DNA from: Penelope pileata
Taxonomy: Eukaryota > Chordata > Aves > Galliformes > Cracidae
Reading direction: 5' to 3'
NCBI GenBank assembly: GCA_013396635.1
Contig: WBMW01005650.1
Location: forward strand, 4,109,647 to 4,173,646
Length of the DNA stretch: 64,000 nt
The notes under the pieces are model-generated. The model saw only the letters and a list, made by a program, of their open reading frames with translations. It did no database searches and was not told the DNA's origin. Position 1 is the first letter of the stretch. The number at the start of each line of letters is the position of its first letter. A program made the translations under genes and the position numbers. Positions 12,613-23,390 of the stretch are shown here, piece after piece.

Positions 12613-14783
12613 ATTACTTATATTATCTTTCCTTAGTCTTGAAGGATAGTCCTATCATCACACTGTCAAAAATCATTGTATTATTTTCTTCAACTAAATG
12701 GTATAGTTTTGAAATATCCCATTCCAATGTACATTTGTATCAGACTATGCACGCATCTGAGCTTGACATAAGCTCGTGAAGAGACACATCCTGCCACACA
12801 CAATACTTGCTCTAGCTATTAAATGCTCTCTACTTGCCTTTTTCTTTTGGCAAGCAGAGAGATTCTGGTATTGCAGGAACATCCCCTGAGTAGCAGCATG
12901 TAAAAACATAATATAACAAATCGCCAAATTGGTGGTGGAACAGCACAGGTTTAATGTTTGCCTTCCACCCTACAGTGCTTTGACTTCTAGGAACAAATGC
13001 ACACATTTCCCATCGGCTTCTAGCAAAATAGTTTTTTCTTTACCTTCTTCATTCCTGCGTGAATTATGAAGTAGTAAGCATATTTTTAAGTAGAGCTTTG
13101 CAGACAGTGAGATACAGCTCCAGTCTGTACAAGACGAATTGAAGCTCATTTATGAAAGTACATCTAAAAATGCCAAGGGAGTAGACTTATCAAAGTGATG
13201 ATATCAAGTTGTCACTCATTCTTCCTACATGCACCTGTGATTGAGAAAAGTGTTTTCTTTAATATAACTTGATATTTGAAGAGAATATGACAAAATGAAG
13301 TCCCATCCCTTCATCATTTACATTATGCCTTAGGGGTACAAAGTTGATCTAAGACATTTTGATTTATGCCTATTAGCGAAGCTGTACCCACAGATGATCA
13401 AAAGGCTTATTCTGATTTCTATAAAATAGTCAATATTGCAGCTAGGGAAACCTATTAAGTATAATTAAATTACAGCTATAAATGCCATACGTCTGAGACA
13501 TTTTATGATAAATATTACTTGATACAGCAGCGTTTTTAAAGAGTTCATCCCATCCACTCTCCTTCAAAAGACAGACCCTAAACTACAGGACATGGAAAAT
13601 AACATAAAAAAAAGAAAGCTAGCCTAATGAGAGGCTAACTTATGGCTAACCTATCGACCTCTTGTGCTTCCTCATTTGACATTGTACGATCTATATCACA
13701 AAAGGACAAGCATAATGAAAGTACCTTTTGTCTTTATCTAAATCATACGTATCTTTTGCAAATCAGGATTTAAGAGGGATGTGCAGAAAGGGGAAACAAG
13801 ATACACACTGATGTGTGAAACTAGGAGAGCTCAACGGACTATTGACAAAAGTCACTGCAAACAAGAAGCTTTGGATTGGAATGAGGCAAAGAAAGAACGG
13901 CAGCATGTTCTAAGCGATGTATTTCTCATATTGGATGTGCAGAAGAGATACGCAACAGAATATACACTTAACAATATGAAATTAACTTGGCAGGAAACAT
14001 AAGGGGTCAGGAGCCAGAAGTATACTCACATGTGCACATTTACAAAGAATAGACAGTTACAGTAAGATCAATCCTGAACACATTATTTGGAATTATTAGG
14101 CTACCTTTACAACTGTAATAAAAGGTAGACAGGCTGCAGATACTTCAAGCAAAAAATAATAATAATTAAAAAATGATGGGATTAGTACATTGTTTCAATT
14201 TGATTCAGGAACAAAGATGCAGAAATTATTTCCATATGGAGAAAACCCTAGTTAACTAGTGACATTAGGGCAGGGGGCAAGCATAAGAACTGCAATTAAA
14301 TCTGACCTAAGCTCAATCTACTTTATGTACTCTCTGGACAATGCAAGCACCATATACTCAGGCTAGGTGTAAGAAACTTCCACAGCAATAAAAACCTACA
14401 ACTGTATTCAATTCTGTTACTGAAGGAGTTCCTGCTACTCTCACGCTTGGTAGTTCAGTGTAAATGCATACAGAACTTCCTCCTTACAACCTTCCCACTT
14501 CTCATTGCCTATGAAAACGTTATTGAAGGCTACAGTGCATTGAGTCAACTGCATTCCACACGTGTAATTATATTTTCTAATTCTGTTTTGTTCTAGGAGT
14601 CCTTATTCTTCTAGTAACTTTCATTCTATTTCTCAGGCTGTTGCTTTCCTGTGTATAAAATCATCTTTATGTTCTTGCACAAGCAGAAGAGAAGTGATGG
14701 AAGGCAGCTGGGCACAGGACCTTGTAAGGGATGCCCAAGCACAGTAGCCAGGCTGGCCAGTTCAGTGACAGAAGTATCCCTAT
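12613..14783. other. AT-rich noncoding DNA, no gene seen
   Basis: The open frames here are at most about 82 codons, begin at arbitrary methionines, and one runs into the CR1 copy. No RNA gene, promoter or mobile element other than those flanking it is apparent. Base composition matches the surrounding AT-rich DNA. Confidence 0.7.
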
Positions 14784-14945
14784 CATGGAATCATAGAATC
14801 ATAGAAACACTAGGTTGGAAAGGACCTACAGGATCATCTAGTCCAACCGTCCTCCTATCACCATCCCTACCCACTAAGCTACTAAATCCTATCCCTTAGC
14901 ACTTCGTCCAGATGCTTCTTGAACAGCGCCAGGGACGGTGACTCC

Positions 14946-14946
14946 N
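14946..14946. other. Ambiguous base (n) at CR1 deletion junction
   Basis: A single n lies exactly where the CR1 3' UTR part and the ORF2 part are joined with intervening consensus sequence absent. It may be an ordinary low-quality call or may mark an assembly join in a repeat. Confidence 0.95.
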
Positions 14947-15287
14947 GATGATCACCTCCCTGCTCCTGCTGGCTACAGTATTTCTAATACAGGCCAGGAT
15001 GCCATTGGCCTTCCTGGCCACCTGGGCACACTGTCAGCTCATGTTCAGCCGAGTATCAGCCAACACCCCCAGGTCCTTTTCCTCTATGCAGTCTTCAAGC
15101 CAATCTGCCCCAAGCCTATAGCGTTGCATAGGGTTATTGTGGCCAAAGTGCAGGACCCAACACTTGGCCTTATTGAACCTCATCCCATTGACCTCAGCCC
15201 AGCTATCCAGCCTGTCCAGATCCCTCTGAAGGGCCTCCCCACCCTCAGGCAGATCGACACATCCTCCCAACTTGGTGTCATCTGCAA
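14947..15287 (-). pseudogene. CR1 ORF2 reverse transcriptase fragment, broken
   Basis: Read on the minus strand from about 15287, this frame gives the CR1 ORF2 segment with the recognisable stretches QRDLDRLDSWAEVNGMRFN and EKDLGVLADTRLNMS, in the later part of the reverse transcriptase domain. The family's full ORF2 (endonuclease plus reverse transcriptase) is about a thousand residues; only about 110 remain. An in-frame TGA at 15034-15036 follows the NMS residues, and the same frame then stays open with CR1-like residues down to the ambiguous base at 14946. The open part is often read as starting at a methionine at 15270, but this is an internal residue, not a true start. The remnant cannot encode a functional enzyme. 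Confidence 0.93.
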
Positions 15288-15288
15288 T

Positions 15289-15646
15289 GTGAAAGGGGGA
15301 AAAAACCAGAAGTTATACACGGTTCTGAAGCGTGCAAAAGTGACCTGAGAGAGAAAGCACACAGCCTGTTTGGTGTATCTTGGTAAAAAGTTTTGTAATG
15401 TGAGCAGACATTCTGTAACCATCTGAAACAAGTTACTCCACTCAGGTCTCAATTTAGCCAGGGATTTTGGTGAGTATCTAATTGTAATTGTTTTGACTTG
15501 GTGAAAATTCTCATCTGTTCAACATTAGACATCTGCTAAGCTCCTGAATGAATGGAGTCCTACAGAGGTAAGCATACAGATACAACAAATGTTAGTTCGG
15601 GTGGGGGGCTATGCTATTTTAGAACAGACATTCATAAGTCACTGAA
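15289..15646. other. Noncoding DNA beside CR1, no gene seen
   Basis: This flank of the CR1 truncation point has no supported gene. The apparent minus-strand frame at 15180-15452 reads across the CR1 boundary in a different frame from ORF2 and is a shadow of the element. Confidence 0.65.
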
Positions 15647-15690
15647 CGCATTGAAGCCAATGGCACTAATACAGAGTTGAATTGGGCCCT
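15647..15690. repeat. Possible palindromic relic fragment
   Basis: The core CATTGAAGCCAATGG at 15649-15663 is nearly self-complementary and is followed by a GAGTTGAATTGGGCCC-like end. This is the central and right part expected of the same old palindromic repeat seen at 12454-12537 and 18443-18520. Only part of the element is recognisable. Confidence 0.4.
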
Positions 15691-16448
15691 GTTTATATGT
15701 TTATATATCCTGCTGCACTATGTCTTTTCCTTTTCTTCATTTTTTCATTCCACTGTCTCACTTCACTACAAACTGTATGAGACAGAGCCTCCTCAGGGAG
15801 CAGCCAGAGATTTGAAATTCACATCACTTCTACCCTTAAGCCTGTCAGATGATCAGATAGCTGAGAAAGTGCTAATAGCTTATGCTCTGGTGAAATATGT
15901 TTTTCTGTACATGATTACCTTTGTATTTTGTTCCCCTTATCCCTGATTGTCAGCATTTTAATTAAAAGTAGAGGTGTGAGAACATGGGAAAACCTGTCTG
16001 TAGAACAAGGCCGACTTTGATTTAAGTTAGCGTACTAAGTTTGTGAATTTGGAACCCAATTTTCTGCTGCTATCATTTAGACTGGTACCACGGAAATTGA
16101 TGCTGAACAATTCAGCTTTCTTTCTGAGACACCAACATCTCTGCAAATATGGCAGAGGGGGCGTAGCGACATTAGCAAGTAAGCCTTAGGGAAAACTTCC
16201 AAATGTGGTTTAAGCTGCTACTACTTCTCTGACTTCAAGTTTATGTCCATACAACACTGGGAGACCATGGGACAGCTGCTTAGCTACACCTGCTGCTCAG
16301 CTCCACCATGGCCGGTTTACTGGTGCTTAAAGTCTGTCTCAATCACCTCTATGGCTGGACCTAACAGATCTAGCTTTTGTTTTCCAGAGACTAGTGACCT
16401 GTAATGAATACGATAAGTAGTTTGCCTAATTTCTCAGCAGCAGTTTTT
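15691..16448. other. Noncoding DNA, no gene seen
   Basis: No gene is supported; the 89-codon plus-strand frame at 15677-15946 has no recognisable domain and begins in AT-rich sequence. A G-rich stretch at 16151-16166 has the GAGGGGGCG core shared with CTCF sites, but the flanks do not fit the full motif. Confidence 0.65.
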
Positions 16449-16520
16449 TAGTGTAAATCTGTCCAGAAGGAGCACATTCATTTACAGCCATCTCCATCAT
16501 GGAGTTGTAATTTGCAGAGG
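16449..16520. repeat. Possible palindromic relic
   Basis: CTCCAT (16492-16497) and ATGGAG (16499-16504) form an exact inverted pair around a single central base, flanked by TTACAG on the left and TTGTAATTTGCAG on the right. The left end starts with GTGTAAAT. This is the layout of the short palindromic repeats elsewhere in the window, but strongly decayed. Confidence 0.4.
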
Positions 16521-18442
16521 AAAATCAAGGACAGGTGGGGATGGGAACCTCTTTAATGAACACAACTGGAATCCCTGTAGCTCCTAAGACACCTAACCAA
16601 AGAAAATGGCATGCTAGCATGTAGATATTCACTCTACTGCAGGGGAAAACCTTCTGCAGAAAGATGGGACAACCAACAAAGGGCAGTAATATTTTAATTT
16701 GCCACCACAATATGAGCTGTTTTATTTGTCAACTTCTGTTGTACCTTACATAAGGTTTAATATAAAAATTTCCAGTCAATCTAATTTATTGAAAACAGCT
16801 CTGGCTTTGACAAGGTTGGTCTGTTCAAAGCCACATTCAAGCACAATCACTATCCAGAATTAGATCTCCTCTGTATTCCCTGGGAGGCCCAACTGGTAGC
16901 AGCCACGGTTCTTTACTGGATTCACCATTGTGCAACTCACTTCTGAAGATGAAAATTTTGCACTTGAATTACCCAAAGTCTTTTTAAAAGTAGCTAAGCT
17001 CCACTGAAATTTTTAAAATAGAAATTGTGAAAGAAAGAGAAATCCCTATGCTTCTCCTTGTTATATAGTACTTGAAGTTACTCTTTTACTTTTCTCAAGA
17101 TTTTTCTGATCACAAAAATTGTCTTTTTGATACGAACACAAAATTAGCACTCCATTACAAGCTGAAATGATACTATTTTATCATAAATCGGTGAGAAGAT
17201 TTGATTATAAGATTTTCTTGTGGGTGGAGACAGGAAACAAACTGCAAAACAACAACACCAGACCACCACCTCAGGGCTGAGGTGACATAATAATCTGACA
17301 GAAAAAAATACAAGATGAAAGGAAGCAAAACAATATGATAAAGATGAAAGGTAGTACAGCAAAAACACCTCAAGAGCAGAATGTGAAGTATTAGCATTTG
17401 GACAATGAAATGATAGAAAAGAATTAGCCTGATATGGTTTATGATGATGCTGCCTAGGAAGAAGCATTATGATGATACATTGCATTGACAAAAGATACTT
17501 TTGGACTACATAACAAACACACAAATGGACAAAAGAGAAAAATGCTACAATATGCTGGAAAGAGGAGAAAACATTGTTATTTATATTTTAATGATCTTAT
17601 TCCAATTCTATGTAGCTGAAGTCAATAGCAGCATTCATATGGAGCAATTAACTGAATTGAAGGCAATCATTTGTTATAAATAACCTAAAGGTCTCATCAA
17701 AGACAGCAACAGCCAGCAGAAATTCTCTCCAAGTATCAATACCACATTCCCAGTGCTGTATGGTGGCACTCACAGTGGTGGCAACATTGATGTGTGACTG
17801 TGATTTAAGATCATGAGAGAGAGCAACTCTTGACTATTACCTGTGTGAGCAAAGAAAGATGTGCATGTGAGAGCTCCAGACTGTTTTATTTCACTGTAAT
17901 ATAGCACACCATTGAGTCCTGAAAAATAAAGTGCAGTACCTCTGCTGTGTTTATCTATTGCTGTATTTAAAACAAGGTAAAATCACTGAAGTTTAGACAA
18001 ATCTCAGTTTCAGATTGTCTGTGTGATATTTAGGATGCTGTGTTTTCTTTCTCTGGCAGGAAAGTAGGTTGCTGATATTCTTGGTTCATCTTTGTTCACA
18101 GAGGTAAAATTAGAGGCCTTGGGACTCCTGCTGGTAGAACAAGCTCTCAATTTCTCACTGTCGAAATTCAATCTGATTTCTATCTTTTTCACTAAAAGAC
18201 TGTCAACAGAAAATAAGCAATTCCCATCAAAGAGTCATATTAGTTTCTGAGGTTTATAAATTCAGCAGGTAGATAGAGAAAAACTCAAAGTAATCTACAT
18301 TGTTTTTCACTTTAATTTGCATTTTCTAGGAAACAAAACAAAAGCAATAACACAGGGTATACGTATAACCCATCCAATAGAAAACTGTAAAAAAAAGAGA
18401 AGCTGATTCACTGTTATGTCACTAATAACTTCTTTTCTCACT
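16521..18442. other. AT-rich noncoding DNA, no gene seen
   Basis: The longest frame (126 codons, minus strand, 17144-17524) is rich in Cys, Leu, Ser and Phe as expected from a translated complement of purine-rich DNA, overlaps a second frame, and has no recognisable domain. I see no RNA gene or identifiable mobile element. Confidence 0.65.
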
Positions 18443-18520
18443 ATGGCCTTGGTCTGCTTTTCTCTTCCTTATGCTGGTGTAGCTCCATTGACCTGGTTGG
18501 TGTAAGCAGGAATACAGACT
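18443..18520. repeat. Possible palindromic relic
   Basis: The stretch contains TGCTGGTGTAGCTCCATTGA followed by a GGTGTAAGCAGGA-like end. It corresponds to one arm and the centre of the sauropsid palindromic repeat type noted at 12454-12537. The two arms have diverged and the element could not be delimited exactly. Confidence 0.4.
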
Positions 18521-19873
18521 GTACTTACAATGAATAACACACAACTGAAATCAGAAGTTTTCTTTGCAATATAGAATAATGTTAGATCTACCAGCAGCCA
18601 GTGGGACTACCTTGATATGCCAGCAATACAACTCAATTTTTTCTATGTGGAATAGCAGCACTCAAACAAAGAGTGTATAGAGTGTTTATTTTAGGTATGT
18701 TTTAGCACTTGACAGTCATACTTTGAATATCAATTTATGTTTTATTTATAAAGAGAGGTATAAAGAAAATAGATGATACTTTTTTTCCCAACCATTTACA
18801 AACTGAGAAGAATGTTTCCAGATTTTTTTTCACTGCAGTTTTTACAATTTCTCAAGGGAATTTCAAAGGTAGACAGATGTAACTTGAAGCTAAATCAACA
18901 TTTTCTGTGAAATCTCTTTCACTTGTCTTAGGCCTTTGAGAACAACATCTGAACTGACTACTTTTCCCTTTTATTTCGTGAGATTTGAGCAATAAGGTTG
19001 TTCAGATTTGGCGGTCATCTAAGATTTTTTTTTTTATTACAGAAATTTATTTATAGCATTTTTTCTCTTGGGTACTACTACTGGAGCTGAACAAACACGT
19101 AGTCTAGAGATTCCTTTTCTCCCCTTCAAGGCAGCTGTGCTAAGTGCTAGCTCACTGTAACAAGCAGACTGGTACTCTCAGGGCTCTGAACTGTGATCCA
19201 GTTCAGATTTATTTATCTTGGTCAAAGAGGTTACTATCCCTGCTGTCCACCCTGTCCTTCTTCTGGAGATTACTTCCCCCAGAGCAAAGGGGGCAAAGCA
19301 GGTGGTGTCTGCTCTTTTGACATTGCAGTTCACAACCTGCAATATTAGCATAAACCGAAACAGACGGTGGGTTAAGTTAATATGCCAGGCTGCAAACTGT
19401 TGCAGCTGAGTCTTTCCTATGGCTCTCATTCTGCTGACGTTGCCACAGAGTTGGTAGCCTCCTTACAGGGACAGGGAGCCCGGTTAGAGTCTTAGCATCT
19501 GCAATTAAAGGCAAAAGGAACTTCACATTTGAGCCCTAATCTTTAAGAGTTGCTTATTTATTGTTTTCTCATAGATCTTTGCACTTGTTCGTGTTTCATT
19601 CATCTTGGATTCCTGATAAGAACCTTAATCGTAGATTTGACTGCTCAGAATTATCTAGATAGCCTAATTAACTCCAATTTCATCCTTTTCATTTGCAGTA
19701 TAAAAGGTGAATGAAAGAGAATGGGATTGTTCCACCTAAGCATAAAAGTATTATTGCTGCAAAGAACATAAAATTCTTAAGAAAACCTGGAACAAGTATC
19801 CCAGCATGCTACATAGCATCTCCCTGTGTAATCACTGGATTATACTGTCTACAAGTAGAGTAACCTGTACATA

Positions 19874-19907
19874 CAAAAAATAATAAAAATAAAAAATAAA
19901 AATAAAG
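19874..19907. repeat. A-rich simple repeat
   Basis: Repeated AAAAT/AAAAAT units, low-complexity, with no processed-pseudogene body recognisable upstream. Confidence 0.85.
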
Positions 19908-20255
19908 TCAAGTGAACAAATAAATGAAAGAAATGAAAAAACAGAGGAAATGGTAAAAACATGACACTTGGTGAGATGATGAGAAAAAGAAAGCCCATGG
20001 CAAACAGTATCTTGTTCAGAACAGCTTCCTTAATGGGAGTTGTTTAGATGCTCTAGTGAAGAACGTTGTCGAACATGGGCGAGAACACAGTGAATGCAAA
20101 AGTCTGCGTATTAAACTCAGTGCCTTCTCCCATTTGCTGCATTTGATACTTGTAACACACTGGGAATATTTACTGCGTAGCATTTAATGGCACTTAAAAT
20201 CAAGGTTTTTCCCTATGGTGTGTTGAGGAAGTGCCTACCGTATAATCTAAAACCT

Positions 20256-20301
20256 GTATATTAATCCACAGGAGTATATTAAGGAGTATATTAATCCACA
20301 G
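20256..20301. repeat. Local direct duplication, 30-bp period
   Basis: GTATATTAATCCACAG occurs exactly at 20256-20271 and 20286-20301, and GGAGTATATTAA occurs exactly twice back to back at 20271-20294. This suggests two overlapping replication-slippage events. Confidence 0.85.
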
Positions 20302-21988
20302 CTTCTAATGGCTTTCCTTTCCTTTCCCTGAAATTCTTTATTCACACAAATATATTGCTTTCTACCTGAAAAAACATTTATCAGACTGGAAAGACACACT
20401 GAAGCTTCTTCCCAGGAGAGATTAAATGACCACAAATCTCATAAATTTATGGAAAAAATGTAAAACTCAGTATTTTATCCTTTTTTTTAAAAAATACATA
20501 AATTATCAAGAAAAGAAGAATAGAGGAAGGAAGCAGAAATCCTTGACATTTATGTCACAAACGTTCAAGGCATTTCTGGATGAACAGCTTGTAACTGCAA
20601 AGACAAATAAAATGAAATGCTACATAAAGAAAAGTTTGAACAAATTCACATATTTCAACAAGTTTCACCATTTCTCAAGCAAATAGGTCCTGTGTTAAGA
20701 TCCAGGATAAGAATATACGAAATCTGAACTTAGGTCTCTGCTTGTCACGGGATGTATGTGTGGTTTCAGGCAGGTCTCTTCAAGACAGATTTTAGAAGTA
20801 CTTACATGCCCAAGGAAAAAAATAGCCATGAGTACTTTGTGTACATCTTCATACATTTGAAAATCCTACTTGGCACTACAGCAGCCATTTGATTCTTTAA
20901 GTGCGCAGCTTTCTATAAAAGATCTAGTCTTTAATCCCTCTAAAGAGGAAGAACTGTATTCTTTTTTTCTTTCCTGTCCATTTATTTTGCAGCTTAAGGC
21001 ATGGCTTCCCTGACTAAACACAGCTATGTTCTCCAGCCTTCCCATAAACAGCAGTGACTAATCACCTACGTACTCAGGGCTGTAGTCAAACTATTCCAGC
21101 ATCTTGGGGCTGCAATAGAAGAGCAGAAACATCAGGAAAAGAGAATGAGAGACCCAGAAGGAGAAGCAGGTTGTGTTCTTATGTGCTTTGGTTCCTGATG
21201 CTGCCAGAAAGATGAAGTGGAGAAAGTAATGATAGCATATGCCTCCGTGCATATAAGGATGGAGTAGGAGAAGGGAAGAAAAATAACTTATTTTTTGTGA
21301 AAGCTTCAGTAGAAATTTGATTCAGTTTTGCATTGATTTGTGGCATCATGAAATCAAAGTATACTGAGGAAAATCCTGCAGAAAATCCATTCAAGGACGA
21401 TAACACGTAGTAATTGTCCCTGCTAGCACATGGCTTTCCTCTTTTATCTTAACCATTGCACAAAACTGTGGATGTCTCAGCAGTATGGGAAGAATGGAGA
21501 GCAGAGCAGCCTCCTAACCAGCCTAGCTGATGTGCTGGCTGTTAATAGTGATAGCAGGGGAACAAAAGTCCCCCTGGCACCCACGGGCAGCTCACTCTCA
21601 CACACAGCAAGTGCAGGAATACACAAGACAAACAAGCCTCTGCCAGAGCTGAAGAAAATCTGGGTCCTGAAGAAAGAAAACCAAAGGAGCCTGAAGAAAA
21701 TGTTCTTAACTCAAAAGGCCTGCAAAGCATAGGAAGGGGCATACAGAATAAAAAGTTACAACAAATGAAAGTATGAACAACTCTGACATTAAGGGGAAAG
21801 GAGGCTCCAAATCCTTGCCCTAATACAAAGCACTAGCAGTAGGGAATGTTGACCATTTCTACACTCCAGAGTACACACTACATGGCTGGTGTTGTAAGTA
21901 AAAAAAAAAAAGTTCCCATTCCATTTGTACTTCAGAAAGCAGAACAGTTTCAAACCTTACCAGATTTTGTGTTTTTCAAGCACTGACA

Positions 21989-22050
21989 CCAGCAGCCACT
22001 GTCAGAGACTACCAGCAGCTTAAATGGCCTGAAACTTTCCGCTATTTCTG
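21989..22050 (+). mobile_element. Possible LINE 3' end relic
   Basis: The motif AGCCACTGTCAGAGACTA at 21993-22010 is close to the motif that opens the better-preserved LINE tail at 47258-47330, and the following GCAGCTTAAATGGCCTGAAA fits a decayed version of the next part. The evidence is one short motif plus a weak continuation, so this is tentative. Confidence 0.3.
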
Positions 22051-22469
22051 AAATCACTATTGAAACACTTAGCCTGATTTATGACTATACAGAATTTGAT
22101 TGGGAGAGACATAGGTCACTCAAGAAAGTTCCTGTATTCGGATTTCAGTCTAGGTATGTGAATAGGTGCTTATTAATGGGCTTTTATGCACTGGCTAGGA
22201 ATCTATTAGCTTTAATATCCTTACAGCCATGTCAAACTCACCTGAAACCATCCAGCAACTAGCTGGATCCAGCCTTCTGAAAAAGCATAACGTAGCTTGA
22301 CTTTAATCAGGCTGGATCCCATGTAATCCTTTCTTAAGAAAAGCAAGATATTGCATTGGGCAACTGTTAGGTGAGTGCACAAATGATGGAAAAATTGCAC
22401 ACAGTGAGTAAACATCAACTCTCAAATTCTGAGGCCATACAATGGGTGATCTCCCAGGAGTTTGCTCCA
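22051..22469. other. Noncoding DNA, no gene seen
   Basis: No supported gene. It precedes the recognisable part of the ancient LINE, and some of it could be an unrecognised 5' continuation of that element. Confidence 0.55.
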
Positions 22470-23390
22470 TGTCTAACACAATTCAATGCATTCATTGACA
22501 CCTTGGTGTAAAGGAAGATAGAGTATACTGCATAATTGTGGATGATGCAAAGCACTATGGATGACAGGGTCAGAATTCCTAATGATTTTGACTCTGCTAG
22601 ATTGGACAGACAGTCTGAAATCAGTAAGACAAAATTCAGAAAGACAAACACAAAGTATTATAAATAGGAAGGCAAAACAAAACTGTAATTGAAAACCTGG
22701 GAAATAAGTGGCTGAGGCTACATGGTCATGAACAGTTTAAAGCTGACCAAAATAACACTTTGGACTAAAAAAAAAAAAAAAAAGAGAGAGAGAGAAGACA
22801 AATGTAACTCAGGGATGTAATTATAAGACACTTGTACAGAACATCAGTGAGATAATTATTGCACTCTACAGTCCACAGGAAATCTCATCTCGAATACCCT
22901 GGTCTTCACAGTAGGAGATATGCAGACAAATTAGAAAGACTCTGGAGGACAGTAACAAAAATTACTAGGATTTTTGAAGATATTACTCAGGATGAAAGGT
23001 TAAAATAATTTGATTTGCGTGAGCCAGAGGAAAAAAAGATGGAGGAGGCCATGATAAATGTCTTTACAAATGTAAAAGGTTATTACAAAGGAGACGGTGA
23101 TCTGTTGTTCTCTATGTAAACTGAACCTTATGCAAGAAGAAATAGGCTTAACTTTCAGCACAGAAGGGAACTATGGTAACTGTAAAGAGTAGTTATGCAC
23201 TGAAATAAGCTCTAGAGAGCCCCAAACATCTTTTCCACTGAAAGTTTCTAAGAACAAACTAAGGAAAATTTTCCTAGTGGTGATCTGGATTCACCAGCTA
23301 TTTCATTAGACTGGGAGACAGAATTAGATCTACTCAATAACTTCCAGTTCTGATTTTCCACAGCTTTTCCACAGATTCAAATTCTGTGAT
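22470..23390 (+). mobile_element. Ancient amniote CR1/L3-type LINE remnant
   Basis: About 0.9 kb is co-linear in sense orientation with the ORF2 end and 3' region of old CR1/L3 LINEs shared by amniotes. In order I recognise a GATGATGCAAAGC...GGATGACAGGGT block (22530-22570), a CTCTACAGTCC...GAATACC block (22864-22900), an ACAAAAATTACTAGGATTTT block (22955-22976), CATGATAAATGTCTT...AAAAGGTTATTACAAAGGA (23050-23092), a TTGTTCTCTATGTAAACTGA block (23104-23124), TTTCTAAGAACAAACTA (23245-23262), and a decayed end near ATTCTGTGAT (23381-23390). Many indels and stops make it noncoding. It is interrupted by a poly-A/(GA)n tract at 22767-22795. Its divergence is far greater than that of the CR1 at 14784-15288, so it is much older. 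Confidence 0.85.
22767..22795. repeat. Poly-A plus (GA)n microsatellite
   Basis: An A17-type run followed by about six GA units, lying inside the ancient LINE. It has no counterpart in the LINE order and probably arose by expansion after insertion. Confidence 0.9.

Larger units (their letters stand above)
14784..15288 (-). mobile_element. CR1 LINE copy, 5'-truncated and internally deleted
   Basis: CR1 is the dominant avian non-LTR retrotransposon. Copies are usually 5'-truncated and end in a short octamer-like repeat. Here the + strand begins with the complement of that tail (ATCATAGAATCATAGAA-type, 14784-14806), followed by the complement of the conserved 3' end (TTGGAAAGGACC...ATCTAGTCCAACC). 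From 14950 to 15287 the complement encodes part of ORF2 reverse transcriptase. The roughly half-kilobase that should lie between these two parts (end of ORF2 and start of the 3' UTR) is missing, and the junction carries the ambiguous base at 14946. The copy stops abruptly at about 15288, the usual 5' truncation. The good match and mostly open frame suggest a younger insertion than the other LINEs in the window. Confidence 0.97.
18521..21988. other. AT-rich noncoding DNA with simple repeats, no gene seen
   Basis: No gene is supported. A-rich simple repeat (AAAAAT-type) occupies 19874-19907. A less AT-rich patch at 19215-19500 carries overlapping frames of 83 and 63 codons on opposite strands with no recognisable product. 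A short local duplication lies at 20256-20301. The frames of 86-100 codons at 20426-20686 and 21430-21732 are Lys-rich or unpatterned and not recognisable. Confidence 0.65.

Noticed and set aside
14938..15348. 136-codon plus-strand frame over the CR1 copy
   Set aside because: It is the antisense shadow of CR1 ORF2 and crosses the ambiguous base.
16146..16168. CTCF-like G-rich site
   Set aside because: Only the AGGGGGCG core fits; the flanking positions of the motif do not match.
17144..17524. 126-codon minus-strand frame rich in Cys, Ser and Phe
   Set aside because: Composition follows from the purine-rich + strand; a second frame overlaps it and no motif is recognisable.
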